64,000 bases of DNA from Nitrospirota bacterium (GCA_003695915.1 RFGF01000003.1:53660-117659), one strand, 5' to 3'. Shown: positions 1 through 9,558, counted from the stretch's first letter. Translations and numbers: made by a program. Notes: generated from the sequence alone by a model not told the origin.

Positions 1-494
1 GGTTGGACCGTTTTGACGAGCCCCTTTTTCAAGAGCAGCGCGACGGGGATACGCTGATCCATAAACGTTCGCGCTGTCCACGAGAAATCTTCGGTCAAGG
101 TTTCCAGGGACAATGTTCGGTAAGGAATCTTGAGCGTCTCGAGCAACTGCGGAAGCGTTTGTCCGATAACCAAATGCTCGGGCGCGTCTTTTCCTTGAAA
201 GCCTCGCCAGGAAATGATGAGCAAGCAGGGAATTCGATAAATGAGATTGAGCGAAGCCAAGACGTTTAAGGAATTGCCGAGTCCGGAATTTTGCATCAGC
301 ACAACGGGAATGCGGCCGGCCAGATAGGCTCCTGAAGCCATAGCCACCGCTTCATCTTCTCGGACTGCCGGAGTATACAGGCGTTGTTCCATGAGATAGG
401 CGATAATGCCGCCTAAAATAGTATCGGGCACCCCCGTAAAAAAATTGCATCCCATGTGCTGCAACGATTTCACGAACTCGTCGCTCTCGATCAT
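1..494 (-). CDS. Sulfopyruvate/phosphonopyruvate decarboxylase alpha-like TPP protein (partial, C-terminus outside window)
   Basis: The frame is open from an ATG at 494 (reading MIESDEFV) to the window edge, about 164 residues. It reads like the N-terminal pyrimidine-binding domain of the small two-subunit thiamine-diphosphate decarboxylases (ComD / phosphonopyruvate decarboxylase). It has a GVPDTILGG start, then VREDEAVAMASGAYLAG, containing the glutamate expected to activate TPP, then MQNSGLGNSLN. Enzymes of this family decarboxylate sulfopyruvate or phosphonopyruvate to an aldehyde. The substrate cannot be told from this half, and the beta subunit would lie to the left. The gene diverges from queF, leaving about 240 bp between them. 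Confidence 0.75.
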   Translation of the reverse strand, partial: MIESDEFVKSLQHMGCNFFTGVPDTILGGIIAYLMEQRLYTPAVREDEAVAMASGAYLAGRIPVVLMQNSGLGNSLNVLASLNLIYRIPCLLIISWRGFQGKDAPEHLVIGQTLPQLLETLKIPYRTLSLETLTEDFSWTARTFMDQRIPVALLLKKGLVKTVQ

Positions 495-736
495 GGCCGT
501 ATTCCAAATCTTTCCGAGTAGGGATCGGTCTTTTCGTTCCGCCGACGACTAGCCACGCTGCCCACGTCTGCTTGAGTGAGACGGATAAGGACGAACCCAT
601 TTCGTGAGACGGTCTCAGCGAGGAGCAGATTATATCCAACTGTGACAGATCGACTCAAGAAACGGTGGGTATCTTGCGAGCAGCGAATCGAGCGGCTACA
701 CTAGCCTCACTGATTGCTTGCACAGCGTGAGAGACA

Positions 737-1150
737 ATGGGAACAACGAAAACGCGTTCACGTCGTACGTCGCCCTCTCGTTACACGGAGCGTCATGCAA
801 AAAGCGGATTGACAGCCAAATTGCCGCCCCTGGAGACCTGGCCCAACCAATACAAGGGATACGAAATTACCATCGATATTCCCGAGTATACGGCCATTTG
901 TCCCAAAACCGGGCTGCCCGATTTCGGCACCATCCGCATCCGATACGTACCAGATAAAGCATGCATCGAGTTGAAGTCCCTCAAACTGTACATTCACGCC
1001 TATCGCAATCTCGGCATCTTTTACGAAAACGCGGTGAATCGCATTCTTGCCGACGTCGTCGCCGCTTGTCGCCCGATCACTGCCACAGTGATCGGGGAAT
1101 TCGCAGCCCGCGGTGGCTTGCGGAGTACGATCGAAGCCAAATACCCCTAA
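737..1150 (+). CDS. queF: NADPH-dependent 7-cyano-7-deazaguanine reductase (QueF, short type I)
   Basis: A 137-residue protein that matches the short unimodular QueF class, which reduces preQ0 to preQ1 with NADPH in queuosine biosynthesis in the cytoplasm. The signature is clear: PEYTAICPKTGLPDFG carries the catalytic cysteine that forms the thioimide with preQ0, followed by the aspartate in PDFG. IELKSLKLYIHAYRNLGIFYEN is the family's substrate-binding stretch (E-L-K-S-L-K). The start ATG at 737 gives a basic tail before the conserved core. It stands alone. The PTPS-like gene at 52375 has a different motif from true QueD, so it may not serve this pathway. Confidence 0.93.
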   Translation: MGTTKTRSRRTSPSRYTERHAKSGLTAKLPPLETWPNQYKGYEITIDIPEYTAICPKTGLPDFGTIRIRYVPDKACIELKSLKLYIHAYRNLGIFYENAVNRILADVVAACRPITATVIGEFAARGGLRSTIEAKYP

Positions 1151-1317
1151 AGCAAGCGGAACCCATGCCGCGACACGCGCCCACTGCTGCGCTTTCCCTA
1201 AAAGCTCGGGGTTTCAATCTGTGATTTCTTTTTGGGCACGGGAGGTTCACCCACCTTGCGGGTGAACGCCAAGCTCGCGCTCCCACGTTCAGAGCAGAAT
1301 CCGATGACCAGGAGCGA

Positions 1318-2436
1318 TTAGGTGGCGCAATAGAAGGTTTTGATCGTCTCAACGACCAGATGCTGCTGATCGACACTGAGCTCCGGATAAATCGGCAAAG
1401 AGAGCACTTCCCGAGCCGCTTGCTCGGAAACCGGAAATTGACCCTCTCGATAACCGAGTGCCCGGTAGCATTCTTGAAGATGAAGGGGGATGGGATAATA
1501 GATACGAGTCCCGATGCCCTGCGCAGCAAGGTAAGCGTGTAATCGATCGCGGTCCTGCACCCGGATCGTAAATTGGTTGTAGACATGATAGTTGGCCGGA
1601 TCGACAACGGGCAGTTTGATCCGATCCAAGAGCCCCGCCTCGTGAAACAGTTTTTCGTATCTCGCTGCATTATGCCGACGACGTTCCGTCCACCGATCCA
1701 AATACTTGAGCTTGACTCGCAAGACTGCAGCTTGAAGGGCATCGAGTCGGCTGTTGATCCCGATCGCATAATGATGGTACTCGTATCGGCTTCCATGTAC
1801 TCGGAGCTCCATCAGTCGGTCAGCAAGATCGACAGCATTTGTCGTAATAAGTCCGCCGTCCCCAAATGCTCCCAGATTTTTTGACGGGAAAAAGCTGAAA
1901 CAGCCTAACGTGCCGAGCGCGCCAGCTCGAACCGTCCGTCGGGCAGCCCCGATAGCCTGACAGGCGTCTTCAATGACAGGAATCCCGTGGTGGACGGCAA
2001 TCGCCGAGATTTGTTCCATATCGGCGCATTGACCGAACAAATGCACGGGGATAATGGCTTTGGTCTTAGGGGTGATATGGTCGGCGATCCAAGCCGGATC
2101 CATGTTGAGGGTATCGTCACAGATATCGACGAAGACCGGCTTGGCTCCTAAACGCGAAATGACTCCTGCCGTCGAGAAAAACGTAAAGGGAACAGTGATG
2201 ACTTCATCCCCAGGCTCTACTCCCAATACCATGAGCGACAAAAGGAGCGCATCGCTTCCAGACGCAACACCGACGGCGCGCCCAGTCCCCACGAACTTGG
2301 CCATAGTCTCTTCGAAATCGGCAACACGGGTCCCAAGAACGAATCCCTGTTCGTCGCAAACTTCTTCGATTGCCGAAAGAATTTCCTCTCGAATAGAGGA
2401 AAATTGAGCTCGTAAATCCAACAAAGGAACTTTCAT
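1318..2436 (-). CDS. DegT/DnrJ/EryC1/StrS-family PLP aminotransferase
   Basis: About 372 residues of the sugar aminotransferase fold that installs an amino group on nucleotide-linked keto-sugars for surface polysaccharides. It has the typical MKVPLLDLRAQ opening, the DACQAIGA segment, the PLP-lysine motif SFFPSKNLGAFGDGG (about residue 185), the H-G-S-R-Y-E-Y-H loop and the conserved G-I-N-S-R-L-D. The start is taken at the second ATG (2436) because family members begin at MKVPLLDL; another in-frame ATG lies three codons upstream at 2445. The exact sugar cannot be assigned, since no other nucleotide-sugar genes are nearby. It converges with queF. Confidence 0.9.
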   Translation of the reverse strand: MKVPLLDLRAQFSSIREEILSAIEEVCDEQGFVLGTRVADFEETMAKFVGTGRAVGVASGSDALLLSLMVLGVEPGDEVITVPFTFFSTAGVISRLGAKPVFVDICDDTLNMDPAWIADHITPKTKAIIPVHLFGQCADMEQISAIAVHHGIPVIEDACQAIGAARRTVRAGALGTLGCFSFFPSKNLGAFGDGGLITTNAVDLADRLMELRVHGSRYEYHHYAIGINSRLDALQAAVLRVKLKYLDRWTERRRHNAARYEKLFHEAGLLDRIKLPVVDPANYHVYNQFTIRVQDRDRLHAYLAAQGIGTRIYYPIPLHLQECYRALGYREGQFPVSEQAAREVLSLPIYPELSVDQQHLVVETIKTFYCAT

Positions 2437-2670
2437 AGCTGGCATAGTGGGCGCTGTAGGTATCTCACTAAAGCGTGTGTCAAATACGACACAGATTGAT
2501 TCATGTCGTTATCCATTCTTTGTGGACGTAGTTTCAGTAAACGAATAGACTTTGTTCATGCTATCGTGGCTCGGCATGAGAAAAATTCACAGCATCGAAA
2601 TGTATTTAGCAAAATTGAGACCAATTCAAACAAGAAAGCTAGCGTCTGCTTCATCCGCACTTTTCGAGCC

Positions 2671-3093
2671 CTAAACCATGTTCAGGAGGACGGCATAACG
2701 AACCAATTTCCCTAAGCCTATCAGCATCAGAGCGAGCCATCCATTAACGCCGAGCCATCCGCCAGCCAAACACAAGGGATCTCCAATCACCGGCATCCAA
2801 GCAAAAAGCAGCACTGGAGCCCCCCATTTTTTTATCTGTCCCAAGGCCTTGAGATCCCATGGCTGCCATAGCTTTTGGCCCGGGAATCGCCACCGCAACC
2901 AACGTCCGAGAATCCAGGATGTCATCCCGCCCAATGTATTTCCAGCCGTCGCCACGAGAAGAAGGGGCCAGAAACCGTTAGTCTGCTGGGCCTTGAGGAT
3001 GACGAGAACGATTTCTGAGCTTCCTGGCAAGAGCGTCGACGAGAGAAATGCGCTGAGGAATAAACCGCCAAGCGTGAATGTGTCAGAAAACAT
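2671..3093 (-). CDS. YqaA/DedA-family small membrane protein
   Basis: A 140-residue integral membrane protein of the SNARE-associated/VTT (DedA) superfamily, closest in layout to the short YqaA type. The N-terminus is hydrophobic with an F-L-S-S-T-L-L-P-G-S-S-E motif. Next comes the glycine-rich NTLGGMTSWILGRWLR re-entrant region, then FAWMPVIGDPLCLAGGWLGV, which matches the P-x-x-G-x-x-x-x-x-x-G pattern of the family, and a final helix. Relatives act in membrane lipid homeostasis or flipping; the role here is unknown. The DUF2835 gene lies just upstream (9 bp gap), so the two are probably cotranscribed. Confidence 0.82.
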   Translation of the reverse strand: MFSDTFTLGGLFLSAFLSSTLLPGSSEIVLVILKAQQTNGFWPLLLVATAGNTLGGMTSWILGRWLRWRFPGQKLWQPWDLKALGQIKKWGAPVLLFAWMPVIGDPLCLAGGWLGVNGWLALMLIGLGKLVRYAVLLNMV

Positions 3094-3102
3094 CGGTGAA
3101 TG

Positions 3103-3339
3103 TTAAGGTGTATCAGACTCGCGTATAACGGAAACAAATTTGTGGTCCGGTCCATATTCGATGACGAACGTTCCCACAATGCCCCGTTGGGTCAAAAATG
3201 GACGAAGGACTCTGGCAGGAAAGCGAACGGTTCGTCCATCATGAGCGAGAGCAAAAATCTCCTCCGCCGCTCCTCGATAATACATCAGATACCGATGATG
3301 GGGAATCTTCAATGTCACTCGCAGCTTGGCCATGGGCAT
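3103..3339 (-). CDS. DUF2835 family protein
   Basis: A 78-residue protein with the DUF2835 pattern: an MYYRG segment, then G-R-T-V-R-F-P-A-x-V-L-R-P-F-L, then G-x-V-G-T-F-x-I-x-Y. Family members are short, cytoplasmic and of unknown function. The first of two close ATGs is used. It is followed by the YqaA-like gene in the same direction and is divergent from the CysQ-like gene. Confidence 0.75.
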   Translation of the reverse strand: MPMAKLRVTLKIPHHRYLMYYRGAAEEIFALAHDGRTVRFPARVLRPFLTQRGIVGTFVIEYGPDHKFVSVIRESDTP

Positions 3340-3498
3340 GCCTATCGAACAGAATATCGAGCAGACCGAAGTGATCCTTCAAAATCTTTGGGCAACGATG
3401 TCATTCCGATGTGCGGCTCAGTATAATGCCTGGCTGTTATGCGCGGCGCCAGTGTCTAGTCATGACACGCTTGCGCATGAACGGCTCACTCTCTTTCT

Positions 3499-4290
3499 AT
3501 GATATTTCCCTATCAACACGAACTCGAGACGTTGAAACCCCTTGTCCGAGAGGCAGGCAACCGTGTGCTGGAGTTATCCCGCACGGGCTTTCATGTTCAC
3601 AGAAAATCCGACCGATCTCCTGTGACCACCGCGGACTTGGAAGTCAACCGATATTTGAAAGAACAGTTGCTTCAAATCTATCCAGACGATGGGTGGCTAT
3701 CCGAGGAAGAGCCTGACGATCACACCAGGCTGACGAAATCACGGGTGTGGATCGTCGATCCGCTAGACGGCACCAAATACTTTATCGCCGGTGTACCCCA
3801 ATTCGCTATTTCCATCGCCCTCGTTGAAAATGCGGAGCCTGTGGTCGCCGTCATTTTCAATCCCGCCACGAATGAATTTTTCTCGGCCGTTCAACGCCAG
3901 GGCGCTTTTTTGGATGGCTCTCCCGTTCATGTTCGGACGGAGACGCCACACTCGATAACGCTTTTGGTCAATCCGCCGGCGCTCCATCGCGGATTGTTCC
4001 GCAACATGGATTCTGCTGTGACGTGCCAACCGATGGGATCCATAGCTTATACATTGGCCTTAATTGCATCCGGCAGGGCTGACGGCACCATCAATGTGGC
4101 CAGACAAAACGAATGGGACCTAGCCGCCGGGACCCTTCTCGTTCACGAGGCTGGAGGCCAGGTAATGGACCGATACGGTCACCCCCTCCGATTCAATCAA
4201 CGCACGCCCTTCGTTCGGGGAGTCATTGCCACAAGACCGGATCTTGCAAGTCGGCTCTTGGATCTTGCCAAGCGTCTATTCTCCAAATAA
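3499..4290 (+). CDS. cysQ: Inositol monophosphatase-superfamily phosphatase, CysQ-like (3'(2'),5'-bisphosphate nucleotidase)
   Basis: 263 residues with the metal-dependent Li+-sensitive phosphatase signature: D-x-E-V-N-R-Y near residue 45, the acidic LSEEEPDD, the metal-binding W-I-V-D-P-L-D-G-T-K at about residue 92, and the second motif N-E-W-D-L-A-A-G near residue 205. The P-L-D-G-T-K-Y-F variant and overall length suit CysQ, which removes PAP/PAPS by-products of sulfate activation. Inositol-1-phosphatase activity cannot be excluded from sequence. The ATG at 3499 has no clear Shine-Dalgarno. Confidence 0.8.
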   Translation: MIFPYQHELETLKPLVREAGNRVLELSRTGFHVHRKSDRSPVTTADLEVNRYLKEQLLQIYPDDGWLSEEEPDDHTRLTKSRVWIVDPLDGTKYFIAGVPQFAISIALVENAEPVVAVIFNPATNEFFSAVQRQGAFLDGSPVHVRTETPHSITLLVNPPALHRGLFRNMDSAVTCQPMGSIAYTLALIASGRADGTINVARQNEWDLAAGTLLVHEAGGQVMDRYGHPLRFNQRTPFVRGVIATRPDLASRLLDLAKRLFSK

Positions 4291-4543
4291 TGTTCTCCTG
4301 GCAAGGCGAGCAAAAAGTGCGCCCCGACCGGATTCGACAGTTTTCGATATCAAAAGACAATACCAAAGCAATTTGGACGACGAATCCTTTGCCACGCATA
4401 TCAATACAGCCTCTCGGTCTAGTGAATCGAGAAAATATTGGCAACCTTTGCAGGATGATGTGCAGGCATAGTTGTTCATCGTACAAACCGAATCCCCTTG
4501 AAACACACCCAAGTGCTCTGCCTGCGGCCTTCACCTGTTGCTC

Positions 4544-5215
4544 TTATTCCGAATCAGACTTTCGCGATGGGAGCCCACTTCGATTTCTGAGAAGTTTTTC
4601 AGCGAATTCCAGATCCATCGGCGTATTGATATTCAGAAACGATAATCCCTGCGGATCCCATGGTTTAATCTCATCGCCGAGAAGAATTCGAACGGCCAAA
4701 TCTTCTCTTGTGCATAAATTTTGTATTTTGAATTGCTTCTCTTCAAGCATGGCGGCGAGGACCGGTACGCATTGCTTCGAATACAGGGCATGCATGGGAT
4801 GGACCTTTCCCGCCATGTTAACCATGAGGACATCGGCATTCGGATCGAACGCGCATAAATGACGAACAAGATCCGGATTGAGAAACGGCATATCGCAAGC
4901 GACGACAAACGCTCGAGGAGTCGGCGAACATGCTAATCCGGTGTACAGCCCTCCAGCAGATCCGCAATTCGGGATCAGATCTTGCACGATTTCGACACCG
5001 GCAGGAAGCTCGCTATCGGGCATAGCGTCTCTTCTGGCCACAACCACGATAATGCGTGTAAACACGGCGATCAGAGCCGTTAAAGTCCGATGGAAAAGCG
5101 GGATACCTTCGAGCGTGACCCAACGCTTATCTTGACCCATTCGCCGACTCTGTCCGCCCGCAAGAAGAATCCCGGTTACATCGGGCGTAAAGGGTGTATC
5201 CCTATTCGCTGACAT
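4544..5215 (-). CDS. mobA: Molybdenum cofactor guanylyltransferase
   Basis: About 223 residues of the nucleotidyltransferase that attaches GMP to molybdopterin, giving the MGD cofactor of DMSO-reductase-type enzymes. The N-terminal nucleotide-binding signature LLAGGQSRRMGQDKRW is intact. It is followed by a VVACDMPFLNPDLV loop whose aspartate binds Mg2+, and a C-terminal NINTPMDLEFAE. The ATG at 5215 is chosen because it places the signature about 15 residues in; an upstream in-frame TTG at 5269 would add a tail not typical of MobA. The gene implies that the organism makes molybdo-bis-MGD enzymes. Confidence 0.9.
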   Translation of the reverse strand: MSANRDTPFTPDVTGILLAGGQSRRMGQDKRWVTLEGIPLFHRTLTALIAVFTRIIVVVARRDAMPDSELPAGVEIVQDLIPNCGSAGGLYTGLACSPTPRAFVVACDMPFLNPDLVRHLCAFDPNADVLMVNMAGKVHPMHALYSKQCVPVLAAMLEEKQFKIQNLCTREDLAVRILLGDEIKPWDPQGLSFLNINTPMDLEFAEKLLRNRSGLPSRKSDSE

Positions 5216-5884
5216 GTTCCGCTTTGCCAATTCGTTTCTTCTCCACCTGCTCAAAGCTCTAATCGACAACAGATATGCTCATTGGAAGGTCGCTCGACAA
5301 CGTCGCTTGAAAACTTGCAACTGTGCATAACCTGTTTCGGAACGAAGGAACCTTCATTCGACAATCTATCTGCGCATTGTGATCTAACATATTAACATAT
5401 AGCTCTTATTTCTCTTTAACTACCTGTCAATGGTTCCTGCAAGCGGACGGACTGTCTCTAGCGGTTGCAGGCTTTGGTTAGTGTGCGGCGCACAGCGCGT
5501 CTCCCTTCAAGGCCTCTATATGATGGTGGTCTCATTGTGGAGAGTCATCGACTCCGCAATGATCTCGGTCTCTTTTTGTCCCACTAACAGATAGCGATCG
5601 AGCACTGCAATCCGATACGTCCGATTCAACCGTGTCACTAGGAATCTTGCATCGGGCGTCCCGCGTAACTGTCAGAGTTTGGTATCCCCTTAGCATTCCT
5701 CTCATCTTGCAGAGACTGCACAGGCGACCCCAGTGTACGCGCAAACCATATGCGGAGATTCGCGTTCGGTCTTCACGCAATGGAGAACCCGAAGCATCCA
5801 TACTACTCTGAACGAAGTCAGCATCTCGATCGCAATGGCTTCCTGGAGACTGCTCCCCTAAGCAATCGGGCACGTTAAAGCGTC
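5216..5884. other. Gene-poor stretch, no intact gene seen
   Basis: About 670 bp between mobA and the decayed transposases. The first 200 bp are A/T rich and may hold the mobA promoter. From about 5530 to 5870 there is weakly coding-looking leftward sequence, for example around 5520-5640, reading fragments such as RIAVLDRYLLVGQ, interrupted by stops. It resembles no family I can name. Most likely it is remnant DNA of the neighbouring mobile-element graveyard. Confidence 0.4.
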
Positions 5885-6640
5885 AGTCGAATCTATCTTC
5901 CAAGCATTTGAGTACGACGAGCACGGTTGCTCGGTGTATAAAGTGCAAAAAGCCTCGGCGTACTATTACCATCGGACTTGGAAGCGGCGTTGCGCGCGAA
6001 TCTCTGCAAAGGACCGTTCCATCAACCCGACATTGGTATTGGCGCAGCCATCTCCATCTGCCGCCGCTTCCGATTTCGGTGACGCGGCGCGATCATTCCG
6101 ACACCTCGCAGTCACAACTTGTCCTTCAAGTCATCGCTGTCATACGCACCATCCCTCATCATCAGATGATCCAGTTGGGATTCCCGCATGGAACAGCCAA
6201 ACTCCGAGGCACCAGGGTCACTTCGTGATGACAAGCCGCATGCGGACCGATCGTCAGCGGTAACGCCTGGAGCGTTACAATCGCCAGGAGCTTCACGCCT
6301 TTACCACGTTTGGTCGGCCCGAACGGTGTTCCTCCTCCCCAGAGCAGGAATATCGCCGACCTCGCTCAAACATTTCTGTTCATCCGAATGATCGTCGTTC
6401 CGGAGCGAATCGGCTAGATCGACCAACACCTCTCCTAAGACCGCATGTCGACACTACCGGTCAACTCTCCGATGAACGGTTTGTCGCTGGACAAACACTC
6501 AAGCAACCTGTGCCATTAGGCTCAGCGTTGAGCATCCACACCACAGGAAAACCGCACGAACCGGGACAGGGATTGGGGCCAAGCCTATGGCCCAGCCTAT
6601 GGCATTCAAGAAGAATTGGCGAATACGCGCTCATGTCCCA
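5885..6640 (-). pseudogene. Decayed IS5-family transposase
   Basis: On the minus strand, in several frames broken by frameshifts and stops, the classic IS5 (IS427-like group) DDE transposase can be followed in order. An N-terminal piece reads FLNAIGWAIGL, then QTVHRRVDR, then EVLVDLADSL. Then come GPTKRGKGVKLLAIV and HHEVTLV. After a frameshift follow DGAYDSDDLKDKL (second catalytic aspartate) and GMIAPRHRNRKRR, then a degraded C-terminus. All segments are collinear, so this is one ancient, dead insertion. Terminal inverted repeats were not recognised. Confidence 0.75.
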
Positions 6641-6679
6641 TCGCCCACGAGCAGCATTGACCACCCATATCGGTTAAGC

Positions 6680-7560
6680 CATCAGGTTCGGTAGGGTGCG
6701 GGTCTCTTGAACTTGACCCCATTGTGGGACCATTGGTGGTGAGAATTGCTCCGGGTCATGGATGACCAACATTCTTGTGCATGGACCGGCTGTCACAATG
6801 CTCAGGGAGTGAGGGTGCCTAACGCGCCATGAGCCCGAACCAAGTTGTCGGCTCGATGCCATGTTTCGAGCGTTGCCGTGCATCCGCTATCTCCAATAAA
6901 CCAGTGTGGATGCACGCAATCCAAGCGCAAGCGGCTATTCACTGCCTTGGTACAGCCAGTGTCAGGGCGGTCGAGGACAATCCAGCTCTACCCAGTGCCC
7001 ATAGGTCCAACCGTCGAGCGCTCATCCGATAAACGCGGGCCCATTGTCAATGCGCAGACTCTGGGGACCCCCCATACACCTGAGTCGCGTGTGCCAACGC
7101 GTGCTCCTTCTCACGCCCATACTTACCAGTGCCTCTGCCTATAGCCGGACAGATCTTCCAGGAGCCAGCGAGCACGGTCAGCAAGTTGAGCGGTGCTCCG
7201 TGACCACTCGATGCGGGACAAATTCTATCGCCCAACACCCATTCGTAGCCTAAGCCTCTCAGTCTGGGCTACTCGGCCTTTGACCGTCATGCGGCGTTGA
7301 GGGACGCCTGCAAGCCCTCGGCCCGATCCAACCGATACACACGGTTTCGCTGAATCGCCAGTCTTCTCGCCGTACCAGTGCATCAATCCGACGATCTCTA
7401 TACCGGGTGCAGGGGTACCAGCTTCCGGATCTTTTTCCGCCAGGTGCAGCGGCTGTTCTCCCAAAGATTGGCCTCCCCTTTCAGGCATGGGACCGCGATC
7501 AGTCAATCTGTTCCAGCTGATGTATCGATGTTCTGCTATAGGCAACACTTGATCTCTTAC
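6680..7560 (-). pseudogene. Decayed IS3-family transposase (orfB-like integrase)
   Basis: Fragments on the minus strand in alternating frames match an IS3-family OrfB. They include LVRREDWRFSETVCIGWIG (the region before the catalytic domain), a degraded NHVWS-like stretch, GGPQSLRIDNGPAFIG (the second-aspartate motif of the rve domain), ALDGWTYGHWVELDCPRP, then HPHWFIGDSG and ETWHRADNLVRAHGALGTLTP (the region of the catalytic glutamate and conserved C-terminus). Many frameshifts and stops show it is inactive. It sits directly against the IS5 remnant, showing repeated insertion at this locus. Confidence 0.75.
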
Positions 7561-7633
7561 TGGTGATCTGGCATTCAAGAAGTGCATGACAATTTCTTCG
7601 AAATTATAATGTAATTGATAAACTGCTTGGACA

Positions 7634-7672
7634 TAAAAAAAAGAGGGAATGCGAAAACCCATTCCCTCTTTT
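7634..7672 (-). terminator. Rho-independent terminator of the respiratory gene block
   Basis: A hairpin with 12-nt arms (reading AAAAGAGGGAAT against ATTCCCTCTTTT) and a short loop, followed leftward by a T-run on the minus strand. It lies 27 bp after the stop of the cytochrome gene ending at 7699, so it closes the leftward transcription unit. Confidence 0.85.
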
Positions 7673-7698
7673 CGTATCTTGCTATTGCCTAGCGGGTT

Positions 7699-9558
7699 TT
7701 ACGTTGTAATTTTCCCTTTTCGCCGATTGGCTCGCCTAACAAGCACCCATCCTTCGACAATCACCAAGCCGATTGCCATTAATACCGGATAAACATAGGC
7801 TTCGGTGGGAATTTCAGGCTCGAGTACGAGATAATAAAAGGCTGATACCGCCATCTTTCTCCCGACATCTCCATTGTGCCCATCCCAGGCAAAGAAGTTC
7901 ATAGGTATGTATTTGCCGAGCTCGATATAGGCATCTTCTTCATAATCCCCTTTCAAGGGTCTTTGAATGATGACGGTCCAGCGTCCGTCTTTCCATTCAG
8001 CTTTTTTCACCTCGATTTGATCGGCAAAGTCCCGTTCTTCGAAATCCTGATCCCAGCCCGTACCGGTAAACGTATATAGGTTTCCGTCCGCATCCCACTT
8101 GGTGATATCGACAGAAAATTTTTCATCACCCCAGAAATACCGCGGTTTCTGTGGCGCTGGGAGCTCTTGCCACTTCACAGGAAACTGGAACGCAATGGAA
8201 TCGTTGTAAACGGGATATTGGTTCTGCTTGGCTGCAATCGATTCCGAATGGAATGGATCGTCTTCGAATAACGACCCACCGGGTGGCTGTTCTTCCACAC
8301 CATAATCCTCCAGATTCACCTCTGTTGGATCCCATTCCACTTCTTCTTGCAATACACTTTTTGTCCGATCGTCCCATCGGAACATAAACACGATATGGGT
8401 ATCATTATACAGGGATTGAACCCAGATATCGTCGATGCGATTCACGAAATTTCTCGGTTTATGAGTAATCTGGCCGCCCATCGCGACCCATCGTCGGGGA
8501 ACGATATTCCATCGTTCATCGTGTTCGTCAGATGGAAGATCACCTTCGACATATTTTGAAGGAATAACGAAATTGATCTTGGGCTTATCGGTCAGAGGAT
8601 CGATCTCTAGCGCTTTGCCTTTGGAAAGTGTTTCAGCAATTTCTTCGGTCACCTTTCCACCGGCAATATCGATATCTTTCTCGCGCTCACACAGCGAGTT
8701 GACATAGTTCGCGATATCCCATCGCTCCTCGATGGTCGTACTGTCGGCAAAGGAGGGCATGGGCGTTCCGTTCAATCCAGTCGAGAAGGTCCGGAAAATA
8801 TTTCGCACATTGTAAGGATCTTGCCTGCTTCCTCTGAAATTCCAGCATTTATGCCAATCGGCCGGTTGAATAGGAAACCCCCAATCGTCCTTTAAATTAA
8901 AGGCATTGCCATCCCCACGGCCTTCAAGCCCATGACACTCGATACATTTTTTTTCGACTACCAATTCGGAGCCGCGCTTGATGGATTCTGGCGTCGCTTC
9001 TTTTGGTTGAATCTTATCGAGCTGCAAGACCGTAAACGTTTCAAATTCTTCGTCTTGCCAATCTCGGTCTACGACGAGTTCTTCGGTCACAAACGCCAAT
9101 ACATCCCTGCGTTGCTCTTCGGTCAAAATTCCATCCCACGGGGGCATGGCTGACCCGGGAAGACCATGGGTCACCGTGCGGAATAAGTCGACATCGATCA
9201 GCGGCAATTCACCACTCGCCGTATGCCGAATTTTAAAGGTTCCGGCATTGAAATTCCTCGGTCTCGGCCACAACCTATCTGCTGCCGGCCCATCTCCGGA
9301 TCCTTTGACTCCATGACACCACACACATTTGGTGAAATACACCCGTTTACCAGCTTCGATCTGCTCCGGCGTCGGAGCCGACGGTGGTTGTTGCTTGACA
9401 AAGCCTTCAGGAATTTCCTCTTCCTGAGCAAAGGAGACGGCGAATCCTCCAAAAATGAGGACAACCGATACAAACAAGACTGACGCCACGGCCAGGCCGC
9501 GAAACCAGACTCCTTGGTGTTCGTTCTTTTGCTCTGTTTTACACATCTCGTCCCTCAT
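7699..9558 (-). CDS. Membrane-anchored diheme cytochrome c with ethylbenzene-dehydrogenase (EB_dh/NxrC-like) heme b domain
   Basis: About 619 residues. An N-terminal hydrophobic segment (around residues 20-43) serves as signal or anchor. Two cytochrome c domains follow, with CVWCH near residue 80 and CIECH near residue 210, each with a later M-P-P/M-P-S methionine ligand candidate. Then comes an EB_dh-type domain, recognised by YNDTHIVFMFRWDD and the long beta-rich region ending NFFAWDGHNGDVG, like gamma subunits of DMSO-reductase-family enzymes (NxrC, EbdC). A C-terminal membrane helix follows. It would carry electrons on the periplasmic face. The start is ambiguous: ATG 9558 has an AGGA 7 nt upstream, while GTG 9588 sits 9 nt after a GGAGG. 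It is the last gene of the block. Confidence 0.85.
   Translation of the reverse strand: MRDEMCKTEQKNEHQGVWFRGLAVASVLFVSVVLIFGGFAVSFAQEEEIPEGFVKQQPPSAPTPEQIEAGKRVYFTKCVWCHGVKGSGDGPAADRLWPRPRNFNAGTFKIRHTASGELPLIDVDLFRTVTHGLPGSAMPPWDGILTEEQRRDVLAFVTEELVVDRDWQDEEFETFTVLQLDKIQPKEATPESIKRGSELVVEKKCIECHGLEGRGDGNAFNLKDDWGFPIQPADWHKCWNFRGSRQDPYNVRNIFRTFSTGLNGTPMPSFADSTTIEERWDIANYVNSLCEREKDIDIAGGKVTEEIAETLSKGKALEIDPLTDKPKINFVIPSKYVEGDLPSDEHDERWNIVPRRWVAMGGQITHKPRNFVNRIDDIWVQSLYNDTHIVFMFRWDDRTKSVLQEEVEWDPTEVNLEDYGVEEQPPGGSLFEDDPFHSESIAAKQNQYPVYNDSIAFQFPVKWQELPAPQKPRYFWGDEKFSVDITKWDADGNLYTFTGTGWDQDFEERDFADQIEVKKAEWKDGRWTVIIQRPLKGDYEEDAYIELGKYIPMNFFAWDGHNGDVGRKMAVSAFYYLVLEPEIPTEAYVYPVLMAIGLVIVEGWVLVRRANRRKGKITT

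Noticed and set aside
352..639. A 95-residue leftward frame near the window start
   Set aside because: It overlaps the partial TPP decarboxylase in a different frame; the decarboxylase frame carries all recognisable motifs.
1246..1268. A perfect 8-bp stem (GTTCACCC / GGGTGAAC) between queF and the aminotransferase
   Set aside because: No T-run follows on either strand, so it was not called an intrinsic terminator.
1077..1796. A 239-residue leftward frame
   Set aside because: It is an offset frame of the DegT-type aminotransferase, low in complexity and without motifs, and it also runs across the end of queF.
4113..4862. A 249-residue rightward frame
   Set aside because: It lies across the end of the CysQ-like gene, a gap and the antisense of mobA, with no family features or ribosome site.
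5532..5873. A 113-residue leftward frame in the IS graveyard
   Set aside because: No ribosome site, no recognisable motif and a Ser/Arg/Asp-rich composition typical of out-of-frame sequence.
7699..9558. Assignment as a bona fide nitrite oxidoreductase gamma subunit (NxrC)
   Set aside because: The EB_dh-type domain fits, but the fused diheme cytochrome part and the absence of nxrA/nxrB nearby make a specific name unsafe.
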